From contig JBAQMG010000088.1 of assembly GCA_049302575.1 (NCBI GenBank), positions 1 to 6,500 on the forward strand: 6,500 nt of DNA, read 5' to 3'. This DNA comes from JBAQMG01 sp049302575. Lineage in GTDB: Bacteria; Bacillota; Desulfitobacteriia; Desulfitobacteriales; Desulfitobacteriaceae. The notes beneath the pieces were generated by a model. It had not been told where the DNA came from. It saw only the letters and a program-made list of their open reading frames with translations, and searched no databases. Below are positions 1 through 4,597 of this stretch, one piece after another. Position numbers and translations under genes: made by a program. Each line of letters starts with the position of its first letter. The first letter of the stretch is position 1.

Positions 1-162
1 AGGCAGAAAATATCCTATGAGCCATTCAAGATATTGTTCGACACCACCACACAATTGGCACGTTCTGAAGTCGGTATGGATACTTTCAAGGGTTTGCACG
101 TTAGTGCAATAGACGGAACAACCCTAGTACTAGAAAATATGCCTGAATTAGTAGACCAATGT
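1..162 (+). pseudogene. IS4-family transposase fragment, open at the left edge
   Basis: Frame 1 is open from the first base, so the protein enters the window from the left. The readable part contains FKGLHVSAIDGTTLVLEN followed by MPEL. This is the segment around the first catalytic aspartate of IS4-type DDE transposases, which normally reads like AIDGTxxxLxNTPEL. The Asp of AIDGT would be that catalytic residue. After about base 162 the frame stays open to a stop at 343-345, but the residues no longer resemble a transposase: they become aromatic- and cysteine-rich. I therefore place the break near 160 and regard the rest as fortuitous reading. The second and third catalytic residues are absent, so it cannot act as a transposase. 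Family assignment is by recognisable motif only. Confidence 0.7.
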
Positions 163-288
163 CGTCAATTTAAGTTTCAAATAATTTACAATACAGATTT
201 CTTATTCATAAAAAACCGTTTCTTCCTGGGTATTTTGCGTTCAAACTGCCTGTGTTTTTTGCAAGAACTTTTTCCTGAAAGTTGCAAG

Positions 289-321
289 TTGTATTTTCCT
301 GTTATTAACAGGAAAATACAA
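289..321. repeat. Perfect 15-bp inverted repeat with 3-base loop
   Basis: TTGTATTTTCCTGTT (289-303) is followed by ATT and then by its exact reverse complement at 307-321. As RNA this would be a 15-bp hairpin with a very tight loop. There is no T-run after it on either strand, so it is not a standard intrinsic terminator. It lies in the gene-free stretch between the transposase fragment and the minus-strand small gene. It could be an operator, the tip of a lost mobile element or a structured RNA; the sequence does not decide. Confidence 0.8.
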
Positions 322-397
322 GAATTGCAGACATTTGTTAACTGAATTAATTAAAGGGCAGTATATCCAAAATAGCAGAGATGGTTTTTATTCTATT

Positions 398-410
398 GTA
401 GGCACTACAT
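398..410. repeat. 13-bp direct repeat, left copy (GTAGGCACTACAT)
   Basis: This copy is identical to 716-728. The core TGTAGGCACTACA is itself an inverted repeat (TGTAG, GCA, CTACA). Similarity extends a little outwards: ATTG precedes both copies, with one extra G in the right copy. The copy lies 10 bases past the stop codon of the minus-strand gene at 421-687. The pair flanks that gene, which suggests either paired operators or the boundaries of a small inserted unit. Confidence 0.8.
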
Positions 411-420
411 ATTAATCGCG

Positions 421-687
421 CTATTTTAACAAAGCTTCTTGACATCTACCTATTAGGCTTTCAAGCAGGATATCTTCCAAATCCGTGGGGTCATTTTTAA
501 TAATATAGCTAATGTCGGCGATCTCCTTTGCAGTAATTTGACCAAAATGCAGCATAGCTTCGAGCTTAGAAGATGGCTGTTTTCCAAGATAGACAACCAA
601 TTTTGTTGATACTTTTCCTTTATTCCTAACCCGTTTTTCCAGATAGGCATAATCGTACCAACCTTTCATTTTCCATCTTATGAACAA
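421..687 (-). CDS. Small hypothetical protein, 88 residues, flanked by direct repeats
   Basis: I place the start at the TTG at 687-685 because GGAGG (699-695 on the minus strand) lies 7 bases upstream. A longer reading from a GTG at 723 would bury this ribosome binding site inside the gene. The protein begins MFIRWKMKGWYDYAYLEKR, then has a basic stretch RVRNKGKVSTK, then LVVYLGKQP, then a mostly acidic helical half ending in QEALLK. The opening, a short strand with aromatic residues, a basic turn and a VVYLG-type strand, resembles the N-terminal module seen on some transposases. No catalytic domain follows, and the length suits a free-standing small protein. I do not recognise a defined family. 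A possible -35 box TTGACA lies at 748-743, with the -10 position falling in the palindrome at 716-728, so repression through that site is conceivable. Confidence 0.6.
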   Translation of the reverse strand: MFIRWKMKGWYDYAYLEKRVRNKGKVSTKLVVYLGKQPSSKLEAMLHFGQITAKEIADISYIIKNDPTDLEDILLESLIGRCQEALLK

Positions 688-715
688 GTTTATGCCTCCT
701 TTTTCTAATTGATTG

Positions 716-728
716 GTAGGCACTACAT
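716..728. repeat. 13-bp direct repeat, right copy, over the probable promoter
   Basis: GTAGGCACTACAT is identical to 398-410. Read on the minus strand it lies between a TTGACA at 748-743 and the ribosome binding site at 699-695. A 17-base spacer from TTGACA ends at TAGTGC, a poor -10 hexamer that is part of the palindrome. A binding protein here would block transcription of the 88-residue gene. The promoter reading is tentative; the repeat itself is seen directly. Confidence 0.75.
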
Positions 729-742
729 TAGCGGTGTGGAGT

Positions 743-886
743 TGTCAATCTTCCGTTGTTGATATTCAGACAGACTATCGTTTTCTTGTCTGTGCCAATT
801 ATCTTATATTTTACAGGTGCGAAGATGAAATTGTTTTCGTATCGCCAGATCGTTCAGGATTGGATGGTCTGGCTTTTTTGTTTTTT
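743..886 (+). promoter_or_regulatory. Possible attenuator leader upstream of the VOC gene
   Basis: The stretch 729-967 has no convincing gene. It holds a hairpin with arms CAGACA (767-772) and TGTCTG (787-792). About 50 bases later comes an intrinsic terminator at 844-886. GTCTG in the terminator's right arm (867-871) could pair instead with CAGAC at 767-771, giving mutually exclusive folds. I do not recognise a known riboswitch or T-box signature here. The element could equally end a transcript coming from the left, so its regulatory role is inference. Confidence 0.3.
844..886 (+). terminator. Intrinsic terminator ahead of the VOC gene
   Basis: Arms GCCAGA (844-849) and TCTGGC (868-873) enclose an 18-base loop. 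The stem can extend by one G-U and one C-G pair. TTTTTTG and TTTTTT follow at 874-886. The T-tract is strong and lies on the plus-strand side, so it would stop transcripts entering the VOC gene from the left. Confidence 0.65.
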
Positions 887-967
887 GGATTATTACCACG
901 AACTTAGGAGGAAAACGAAGAAAGATGTGGAAATATTAGTTAGAGTATTCTAGGAAGGAGATACATT

Positions 968-1327
968 ATGCATATTCAGCATCTGACCTTAATGATCAAC
1001 AATTTGGAAGAATCTATTGAATTTTATGAGACGATTACAGAACTAACTATTTCGCGCCGCTTCAAAGCAGGACCGGGAGAAATTGCATTTATGACAAACG
1101 GCAGCGGAGAAACTGAGATTGAACTGGTTTGTCTGCCGCAAGGCCAAAAGTTTGAAGGCAAAGGTATGTTTATTTGCTTTATGACGGACAAACTTGATGC
1201 AATGCAAAAGCTTGCGCTGGACAGGGGGCTTAACCCCTCCGATATTAAGAACCCAGATCCTCAAAATCGATATTTCTATGTCTATGACCCAAATGGGGTA
1301 TCTGTACAGCTTAAGCAAAAGATTTGA
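968..1327 (+). CDS. VOC superfamily (glyoxalase/bleomycin-resistance fold) protein
   Basis: The 119-residue protein has the length and layout of a single-domain vicinal-oxygen-chelate protein: two beta-alpha-beta-beta-beta modules, usually paired in a dimer. The first module starts IQHLTLMINNLEESIEFYE, where His5 is at the usual first metal position and NLEESIEFY is the typical helix. Glu52 in TEIELVC matches the second ligand. In the second half, GMFICFM (residues 66-72) stands where a His is usual. The closing strand YVYDPNGVSVQLKQ has Gln114 where most members have the final Glu. Only half of the canonical metal set is therefore clear, and a lactoylglutathione lyase activity should not be assumed. 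The start is firm: GGAAGGAG lies 7 bases before the ATG. It looks monocistronic, with terminators on both sides. The substrate is unknown. Confidence 0.85.
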   Translation: MHIQHLTLMINNLEESIEFYETITELTISRRFKAGPGEIAFMTNGSGETEIELVCLPQGQKFEGKGMFICFMTDKLDAMQKLALDRGLNPSDIKNPDPQNRYFYVYDPNGVSVQLKQKI

Positions 1328-1360
1328 TTAAGTTAAATATATGAATCAATTAATATTTTT

Positions 1361-1390
1361 AAAAAAGACTTCTTCGGAGGTCTTTTTTTA
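1361..1390 (+). terminator. Intrinsic terminator after the VOC gene (UUCG loop)
   Basis: The stem AAAAAAGACTTC (1361-1372) pairs with GAGGTCTTTTTT (1377-1388) around a TTCG tetraloop, with one G-U pair. A T-tract continues to 1389. The run of A before and T after lets it work in either direction, but only the VOC gene on the left points at it. Confidence 0.92.
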
Positions 1391-1442
1391 TTTGCTCCAA
1401 TACATAATAGAGCAACATACGTCTGGCAGGTAGAGCATTTAT

Positions 1443-1482
1443 AATATTTGCTTGGAATATCATGGCGAACCAAACAAATATT
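1443..1482. promoter_or_regulatory. Inverted repeat operator candidate over the flavoprotein promoter
   Basis: AATATTTGCTTGG (1443-1455) and CCAAACAAATATT (1470-1482) are reverse complements except at one position, separated by 14 bases. The right arm ends 5 bases before the -10 box at 1488, so the repeat covers the -35 region. A dimeric or tetrameric regulator bound here would compete with or recruit RNA polymerase. Which regulator is not evident from the sequence. Confidence 0.55.
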
Positions 1483-1484
1483 TC

Positions 1485-1493
1485 TGCTATAAT
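1485..1493 (+). promoter_or_regulatory. Extended -10 promoter of the flavoprotein gene
   Basis: TGCTATAAT gives a consensus -10 (1488-1493) with an upstream TG element. The -35 position 17 bases upstream (around 1465-1470) has no good hexamer, as expected for an extended -10 promoter or one that needs an activator. Transcription would begin near 1500, leaving a leader of about 30 bases to the gene. Confidence 0.65.
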
Positions 1494-1532
1494 AAAAGAG
1501 AATACGAAAATAGAAAATAAGGAGTGGATATC

Positions 1533-2108
1533 GTGAAAGTTATTGGCATTAATGGTAGTGCTAGAAAAGATGGAAATACTGCTATTGCGATTCAAAAAGT
1601 ATTTAGTGTATTAGAAGAAGCTGGTATTGAAACTGAGTTGATACAGCTTGCGGGCAAATCAATAACTGGATGCAATGCCTGTTATTCCTGTTTCAAAAAC
1701 AAAGATAAGAAATGTGTTAATACTAATGACAATATCAACGAGTGTATTGAAAAAATGAGTTTAGCTGATGGGATCATTTTGGGATCACCAGTTTATTATG
1801 CAGATGTAACGGCAGGAATGAAAGCTTTGATAGAACGTGCTGGATTTGTATCCACTGCAAATGGCTATCTTTTCAAGCATAAAGTTGGCGCAACTGTAAC
1901 AGCAGTAAGACGTGGTGGCGCAACTCATGCCTTTGACACAATAAATCATTTTTTACACTATAATCAGATGTTTCTAGTTGGATCAACTTACTGGAATATG
2001 GTTTATGGGAGAGAAATCGGTGAAGTTGAAAACGATACTGAGGGAATTAATAATATGATAAACCTTGGAGAAAATATGGTAGTTCTATTAAAGAAATTAC
2101 ATAGTTGA
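1533..2108 (+). CDS. NAD(P)H-dependent FMN reductase / iron-sulfur flavoprotein (Isf-like)
   Basis: The start is the GTG at 1533, with AAGGAG at 1519-1524 spaced 8 bases away. A GTG at 1524 overlaps that ribosome binding site and is unlikely. The 191-residue flavodoxin-like protein opens with MKVIGINGSARKDGNTA, where the GSxRxxGNT loop binds FMN phosphate. The second FMN contact region is SPVYYADVTAGMKALIERAG. A compact cysteine cluster, Cys47, Cys50, Cys53 and Cys61 (spacing C-x2-C-x2-C-x7-C), fits the 4Fe-4S motif of the archaeal and clostridial iron-sulfur flavoproteins. These move electrons between ferredoxin-like donors and acceptors, including oxygen or peroxide. The protein is probably cytosolic and dimeric or tetrameric. 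It stands alone with its own promoter, a possible operator and a terminator. Cluster binding and physiological partner are inferred from the family. Confidence 0.85.
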   Translation: MKVIGINGSARKDGNTAIAIQKVFSVLEEAGIETELIQLAGKSITGCNACYSCFKNKDKKCVNTNDNINECIEKMSLADGIILGSPVYYADVTAGMKALIERAGFVSTANGYLFKHKVGATVTAVRRGGATHAFDTINHFLHYNQMFLVGSTYWNMVYGREIGEVENDTEGINNMINLGENMVVLLKKLHS

Positions 2109-2115
2109 TTTTTGT

Positions 2116-2171
2116 GGGATGTCTCTGTAGCAGGATCATGTAAACGGAGATATCCCTTTCTTTTCTTTTCC
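2116..2171 (+). terminator. Intrinsic terminator after the flavoprotein gene
   Basis: GGGATGTCTC (2116-2125) pairs with GAGATATCCC (2147-2156), ten pairs with one G-U, around a 21-base loop. A T-rich tail TTTCTTTTCTTTT follows. It starts 7 bases past the stop codon, so it belongs to the flavoprotein gene. Confidence 0.8.
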
Positions 2172-2264
2172 TTTAACTGAAGTTTCGCACCCCGTAAAAT
2201 GGCCAAAATTTAAGCCTAAAAACGGTTAAAAATATAGCTGAAATCCGCATGGACACTCACTTTC

Positions 2265-2273
2265 TGGTATAAT
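2265..2273 (+). promoter_or_regulatory. Extended -10 promoter of the IS4-type transposase
   Basis: TGGTATAAT gives a consensus -10 with the TGn extension. There is no good -35 at the 17-base position. About 30 bases downstream AGAGGTG (2301-2307) resembles a ribosome binding site, but no standard start codon follows in the transposase frame. The front of the gene seems to have been deleted just after its initiation signals. Confidence 0.5.
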
Positions 2274-2276
2274 TAA

Positions 2277-2807
2277 ATATCAAGCCAAATCAACCAAAAA
2301 AGAGGTGTTATCCTGCGGAAACCTGTCAAAGAAATTGAAAACGTACTCCAAAATCATGGTCGCAAGTATCTCTACAAAGGGGATTCCTTCAACGCTAAGG
2401 AATTGCAAAGCGTTTTAAAAAACGAGGGTCAAGAAAAACGTTGTCGGAAGCGAAATACCCGTTATTTCGAAGCCGTTGTTGATTATGAAAGAATAGGGCA
2501 GATTAAATTATATTTTTGCCGTTTTCCCTATCATAAAAAATGGAGGTTGTTTCTCTCGACCGACACATCCCACAGTTTATTGAGTATGTTGGAGGTTTAC
2601 AGCGTCCGTTGGAGCATTGAAGTCTTTTTCAAGGAAACTAAGCAACACCTGAAATTGGGGATCTGCCAATCGAGGGATTTTGATGCTCAAATCGCTCATA
2701 TTACAACTTGTTATGTTCTCTATACTCTTCTGGCCTACTTTCGCCGAGTGAACGCCTATGAATCCTTGGGGAGGTTGTTTGCTGAGATTAAATGGGAGGA
2801 TTGTTGA
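2277..2807 (+). pseudogene. IS4-family transposase, N-terminal and central part deleted
   Basis: The frame is open from 2277 with no usual start codon until a TTG at 2403 in mid-domain. The residues from about 2316, RKPVKEIENVLQNHGRKYLY and onward, match the strand region that lies between the second and third catalytic residues of IS4 transposases. The signature Y-x2-R-x3-E-x6-K is complete in YSVRWSIEVFFKETK, and its Glu is the third catalytic residue. The two catalytic aspartates and the N-terminal domain are missing. The end is also doubtful: the frame stops at 2805-2807, while the +1 frame from about 2785 stays open to a TAG at 2863-2865 and could be the original C-terminus after a one-base slip in the AAA near 2790. 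No active transposase can be made. Confidence 0.85.
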
Positions 2808-2886
2808 TCCTTTGGGGTTTAGTCAAAGCTTCCTTCCGGAGATTTATGTCTATGGGAAAAAGTAGACCATGGTTCTTAAAGGCTCG

Positions 2887-3141
2887 TCAGGGTGTCTTTT
2901 CCCTATCCCTGATTGGGTTGATCTCATTTCTGGTGGTTGAGGGAGCAATCATTATGAATTTTAATCCGGTCAGCGCGCCGCTGGACGTAATGAATAGATC
3001 ACTCGCAATAATCGAGTTCATCACGGCCATGGCCTCAGCCTGCTGCAGGTCTTCCCTCGGATTGGGGACCGTAATCGCATACGTTTTGCCGCCGGCGGTT
3101 GTGAATGTTAACCTTAACACTCTGTTTGTTGTGACGGCCAT
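2887..3141 (-). CDS. DUF2922 family small protein
   Basis: The ATG at 3141-3139 is preceded by a strong GGGGGTG ribosome binding site 5 bases away. The 84-residue product, with VLRLTFTTAGGKTYAITVPN, then PREDLQQAEAMAVMNSIIAS and DLFITSSGALTGL, matches the small DUF2922 proteins of Firmicutes: a strand pair, the P-x-E-D-L turn, one helix and a final strand. Their function is unknown. Members commonly sit just downstream of a DUF1659 gene, as here, where the DUF1659 stop is 35 bases upstream. The usual family length is about 70-75 residues. The last dozen residues (NPIRDREKTP) look like extra tail read into sequence near the IS end, so the natural stop may have been lost. It may still be expressed, but its usual upstream gene is broken. 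Confidence 0.75.
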   Translation of the reverse strand: MAVTTNRVLRLTFTTAGGKTYAITVPNPREDLQQAEAMAVMNSIIASDLFITSSGALTGLKFIMIAPSTTRNEINPIRDREKTP

Positions 3142-3176
3142 GCTTTCACCCCCTTTGCATCGGATTTTCCGGTCGG

Positions 3177-3267
3177 CTATTGGTCGATCAGCTCAAAGTT
3201 TTTCCTATAGAGTACATCAATCACCGGATACTGCGCCAGACCGAATAAGCCATGTGCCGCATCATAG
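3177..3267 (-). pseudogene. DUF1659 family gene, C-terminal fragment
   Basis: Read on the minus strand, the last 30 or so codons before the TAG at 3179-3177 give YDAAHGLFGLAQYPVIDVLY followed by RKNFELIDQ. This resembles the C-terminal half of DUF1659 proteins, where a helix with ALAxLQxYP is followed by a short strand and a final ELI/ELV. The partner DUF2922 gene lies immediately downstream in the usual order. Upstream of about 3267 the sequence belongs to an SRAP gene on the other strand, so the N-terminal half of the DUF1659 protein and its start are gone. Confidence 0.6.
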
Positions 3268-3563
3268 GGTCTAATACCGTTTTGGGCTAAAGACCCCTCA
3301 ATCGGCAATAAAATGATTAACGCCAGAGCAGAAACTGTTGACGAAAAGCCAAGCCTTAAAGCCTGCCTCCAACGTAAGCGTTGTCTTATAGTCGCAGATG
3401 GGTTTTATGAATGGAAAAGAGAGGGTACGGTTAAAAGACCATACCGCATAACTCTAAAGAATATCGAGTTATTTGGATTTGCAGGACTTTGGGATACTTG
3501 GACATCACCCTACCGTATCCCTCGGCACTTATGCAAGCTTATGAGGTTTCAACGTTAGTGAAT
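3268..3563 (+). pseudogene. SRAP domain (YedK/HMCES-type) gene, headless and internally deleted
   Basis: From 3268 the frame gives GLIPFWAKDPSIGNKMINAR and on to CLIVADGFYEWKREG and FGFAGLWDTWTSP. These are hallmark segments of SRAP proteins, which form a covalent link to abasic sites in single-stranded DNA. The Asn of MINAR and Glu of DGFYEW are the conserved active-site residues. The N-terminal Cys2 segment (MCGRY-type) is missing, since the gene starts abruptly after a stop at 3265-3267. At about 3508 the frame shifts and the text jumps to the extreme C-terminus, PYPSALMQAYEVSTLVN (frame starting at 3507). Some 70 residues between the two, including the catalytic His, are lost. The product cannot be a working SRAP protein. 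Confidence 0.85.
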
Positions 3564-3593
3564 TTTGAACAAATGCAGACAACTACCGGGAAT

Positions 3594-3622
3594 GAGAAAA
3601 GACCCCATGTGAAAGAGGTCTT
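3594..3622 (-). terminator. Intrinsic terminator of the PemK-like gene
   Basis: On the minus strand AAGACCTC (3622-3615) pairs with GGGGTCTT (3606-3599), eight pairs with one U-G, around an 8-base loop. A short T-rich tail follows (TTTTCTC including the stem end). The TAA stop of the minus-strand gene overlaps the beginning of the stem. The tail is weak, so efficiency may be moderate. Confidence 0.6.
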
Positions 3623-3965
3623 AAGGTTTAAAACTATTTTGAAATTTTTCTAAATTACTAAAAATATTTTTATAATCAAGTAAATGTAATTCACCTTTTT
3701 TATTATCAATTTGACTTTCATTTAATACTATTAATTTTGATATTCTATCAGTCGAAAGCTGTTTTAATCCAGCATCAGAATAGTAAACTATTGGGGTATC
3801 ATAATCATCCTTTTTTCTAGGGGTATGTTTAGTGATTTTAACAACCAATAAATCAGGTAAAAAATCAGGTAAAAATATATCCACAATAATAACTGGTCTA
3901 GTTATAAATTTTGATGGATCTTTTTCAAGAGGATAATTTTTATCACCTCTAGTTAGATTATTCAA
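3621..3965 (-). CDS. PemK/MazF-like toxin family protein, no antitoxin adjacent
   Basis: The 114-residue product has PLEKDPSKFITRPVIIVDI near the start, the place where PemK/MazF ribonucleases have a Pro-rich loop followed by xRPVLI. LLVVKITKHTPRKKDDYDTP (a strand and the T-x-x-x-R loop), YYSDAGLKQLSTDRISKLIV and a closing KGELHLLDYKNI complete the family pattern. If active it would cut mRNA in the cytosol. The start is the TTG at 3965-3963 with a weak AGGA 7-10 bases upstream; a stop codon lies two codons further up. The usual GDIVWV segment looks shortened to GDKNY, so the N-terminus may be damaged. No antitoxin gene lies upstream: only about 50 bases separate it from the IS3 remnant. It is very AT-rich. 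Family call is moderate, activity doubtful. Confidence 0.55.
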   Translation of the reverse strand: MNNLTRGDKNYPLEKDPSKFITRPVIIVDIFLPDFLPDLLVVKITKHTPRKKDDYDTPIVYYSDAGLKQLSTDRISKLIVLNESQIDNKKGELHLLDYKNIFSNLEKFQNSFKP

Positions 3966-4019
3966 TACTTATTCCTAGTATTGCCAACTTAGAAGGGGAT
4001 AATGTTCCCGATATATGTA

Positions 4020-4566
4020 TTTAAAGCCACGGCCATTTTTGCAAGACACCAAAAATGATTTACATATTCATGTATGAATTTCGTTCAACGTTCAGAGTGA
4101 AGAAAATGGCTAGGTATTAAAGGTGTCACGAAGCGGTTACTACGAATGGGTAAAAACATGAAAAACCAAGCGGGAAATTGATGATGAAAAATTCCTTTTG
4201 CAGATCAAGGAAATCCTCGAAAAAACACGCAAAACCTATGGTTCTCGCAGGATAACCAAGGGACTAAACAATGAGGGTATAAAGATAGGCAGAAAGCGTG
4301 TTGAGCGTATCATGAAGGAAAATAACATCGTGCCAATTACTGTGAAGAAATTCAAAGCAACCACAAACTCAAATCATGATTATCCTAGATCGCCAAATCT
4401 AGTAAATCGTCAATTCAAAGTTGACGCGCCTTTTAAAGCATGGGTTATTGAAACATATTACAATAGAATTAGATTGCATTCTAAACTTGATTACCAATCC
4501 CCAGAAAACTATGAGAAAGAGAGAATTTCAGCTTAACTGCGTGTCCGCATGAGGGTAGGAAGGTCA
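4020..4566 (+). mobile_element. IS3-family (IS150-type) element remnant
   Basis: The last codons of orfA (KATAIFARHQK, 4023-4055, stop TGA 4056-4058) overlap the ATG of orfB at 4055-4057 in the AAAAATGA arrangement used for frameshifting in this family. orfB follows in damaged form. After its stop at 4534-4536, the right end probably falls near 4566, where GGTAGGAAGGTCA gives a TGACC-type terminus with the CA end typical of IS3 elements. The left end and most of orfA are missing; the sequence left of about 4011 belongs to something else. Confidence 0.7.
4055..4536 (+). pseudogene. IS3-family orfB transposase with three lesions
   Basis: The reading starts at the ATG at 4055: FMYEFRSTFRVKKMAR (frame of 4055). 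A one-base loss near 4113 shifts the frame, and the text continues as VSRSGYYEWVKT. A TGA at 4159-4161 then interrupts it; the expected codon may have been CGA. From 4198 it runs LLQIKEILEKTRKTYGSRRI with the classic GSRRI-type HTH_21 segment, NIVPITVKKFKATT, and PFKAWV at about 4446. There it jumps in frame to IETYYNRIRLHSKLDYQSPE and the end. The skipped part is the whole rve/DDE core with both aspartates, roughly 110-120 residues. The C-terminal YNxxRxHxxL(D/G)xxSPxxY motif, just after the third catalytic residue, is intact. It is a dead gene. Confidence 0.88.
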
Positions 4567-4597
4567 ATTTTTAATGGTATAAATAAGAGCACGTAAT

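Larger units (their letters stand above)
2188..2894 (+). mobile_element. IS4-family insertion sequence remnant, ends uncertain
   Basis: The transposase remnant at 2277-2807 sits inside what looks like a shrunken IS. A short possible terminal pair is CACCCCG (2188-2194) on the left and CAGGGTG (2888-2894) on the right, which are inverted complements with one mismatch. No target-site duplication is obvious. The boundaries are therefore guesses; the presence of an IS4-type element is not. At roughly 700 bases it is about half the length of an intact member. Confidence 0.4.

Noticed and set aside
163..345. Continuation of the left-edge transposase frame
   Set aside because: After about residue 54 it loses all likeness to transposases, covers a perfect hairpin and has unusual Phe/Cys-rich composition; treated as noncoding.
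906..939. Four-codon reading MWKY after AGGAGG as a leader peptide
   Set aside because: The gap from AGGAGG to the ATG is 13 bases, too long for efficient initiation, and four codons are expected by chance.
713..953. Two overlapping plus-strand open frames before the VOC gene
   Set aside because: Neither has a good ribosome binding site, and both run through a hairpin and an intrinsic terminator with a T-tract that yields the Phe-rich text.
2792..3274. Plus-strand open frame of 160 codons after the IS4-type transposase
   Set aside because: It overlaps the DUF2922 gene, which has a recognisable product and strong ribosome binding site on the other strand; the plus-strand translation resembles nothing and is an antisense shadow.
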